In this document: positions 5,280-5,850 of the stretch, piece by piece | Layout of the letters: every line of letters starts with the position of its first letter | Numbering within the stretch: position 1 is the first letter of the stretch | Source of the DNA: Mariprofundaceae bacterium | GTDB lineage: Bacteria; Pseudomonadota; Zetaproteobacteria; Mariprofundales; Mariprofundaceae | NCBI GenBank assembly: GCA_027075825.1 | Contig: JALSZZ010000018.1 | Coordinates: 1-5,850, forward strand | Reading direction: 5' to 3' | Length of the DNA: 5,850 nt | The notes under the pieces: generated by a model | What the model was told of the DNA's origin: nothing | Seen by the model: only the letters and a program-made list of their open reading frames with translations | Database searches by the model: none | Position numbers and translations under genes: made by a program

Positions 5280-5850
5280 TGCTAAACCCCGAGTTTCTGC
5301 GCAATGTGTGGCTGGAGATGAGCTGGCATCGGCTGATTGGCCTGCCTGTGGTGATTGTGCTTGTTTGTCTGATGGCCTGGTTACCGGATTATGACCGCGA
5401 CAAACTGGCCTTTATATCGTTTTCCATGGCAGTGCTGCCTGGCATCTGGGGCATGCATCTGGTCGCTGAATCGCTGCTTGGCGAACTGCGCGGCAACACC
5501 TGGCATGCGCAACGCATGTCTGCCTTGTCGGCATGGCAACTGGCCTGGGGCAAGCTGTTTGGCAGCACGCTGTTTGCCTGGTCAGGGGCTGGCTTATGCC
5601 TGCTGATTTATGCGGTTGCCAGCCCGCAGGCATGGGAAAGCGTGCTGGTAAAAGTGCTGCTGGCGGTGCTGGCCGGGCTGTTGATGCAAAGCGTGGTGCT
5701 GCTGCTTTGTCTGGTCTCCATGGGGCGGAACATGATCGGACGCTCTCAATCCTTTGCCTATATCCTGCTGACGCTGATTACCTTTGTGCCTGTTTTTATC
5801 AGCTTGTCCGAGAACTGGAAGAGCAGCGTGGACTGGTATGGCAGCAGTGT
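5279..5850 (+). CDS. ABC-2 type transporter permease, N-terminal part, cut by window edge
   Basis: Integral inner-membrane subunit that pairs with the preceding ATPase. The first 190 codons are present with no stop to the right edge. The start ATG overlaps the ATPase stop by one base (TGATG). Likely membrane segments from hydrophobicity are about 19-35 (LIGLPVVIVLVCLMAWL), 43-63, 94-113, 123-147 and 159-176. Between the second and third, a polar cytoplasmic loop reads LLGELRGNTWHAQRMSALSA followed by WQLAWGKLFG. This E-x-x-x-x-T-W-x-x-Q-R-x-S-x-L-S pattern fits the coupling region where ABC-2 permeases meet their ATPase. Coding is supported by the conserved-looking amphipathic N-terminus (MLNPEFLRNVWLEMSWHRL) and by codon use like the upstream genes. 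The exported substrate is unknown. Confidence 0.8.
   Translation, partial: MLNPEFLRNVWLEMSWHRLIGLPVVIVLVCLMAWLPDYDRDKLAFISFSMAVLPGIWGMHLVAESLLGELRGNTWHAQRMSALSAWQLAWGKLFGSTLFAWSGAGLCLLIYAVASPQAWESVLVKVLLAVLAGLLMQSVVLLLCLVSMGRNMIGRSQSFAYILLTLITFVPVFISLSENWKSSVDWYGSS

Noticed and set aside
5101..5606. Plus-strand frames of 97 and 71 codons near the ATPase/permease junction
   Set aside because: They are out of frame with the ATPase and permease genes and encode Trp/Cys-rich strings. The overlapping permease frame has clear membrane segments and a TGATG start.

Overview
The window reads as a compact proteobacterial chromosome segment of moderate GC. It holds seven protein genes, five complete and one cut by each edge, arranged as two divergent operons around a single intergenic region of about 205 bases (1561-1765). 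I see no RNA genes, insertion sequences, CRISPR arrays or rho-independent terminators. A type IV pilus ATPase, a PilF/PilW-like lipoprotein next to a RodZ-like protein, and an outer-membrane-type lipobox point to a Gram-negative. The pilF-rodZ pair is typical of Gammaproteobacteria. The PilB N-terminus, from memory, resembles the Myxococcus type, so a lineage near the base of the gammaproteobacteria or a neighbouring class is possible. I cannot name the organism.

Minus strand (1-1560): aroE (shikimate dehydrogenase) is followed, with a 4-base ATGA overlap, by a pilB-like gene (type IV pilus extension ATPase). Only the N-terminal 225 codons of pilB are inside the window. A strong sigma70-type promoter (TTGACA, 16-base spacer, TTTAAT) lies so close to aroE that the transcript should begin at or within about 3 bases of the ATG. 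aroE therefore looks leaderless.

Plus strand (1766-5850): mtnP (5'-methylthioadenosine phosphorylase), a PilF/PilW-type TPR lipoprotein, a RodZ-type membrane protein, an ABC transporter ATPase and an ABC-2 type permease (cut by the right edge). Three of the four junctions are TGATG stop/start overlaps and the fourth is a 9-base gap. The five genes are almost certainly co-transcribed and probably translationally coupled.

Functionally the region mixes housekeeping metabolism (aromatic biosynthesis, methylthioadenosine salvage) with cell-envelope work (pilus extension, pilus secretin assembly, cell-shape scaffold, an exporter). The type IV pilus theme appears in both operons. I found no convincing new biological system. 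The points most worth a second look are the apparently leaderless aroE, the degraded cyclic-di-GMP motif in PilB, the unusual gene content of the mtnP operon, and a dyad in the shared control region.
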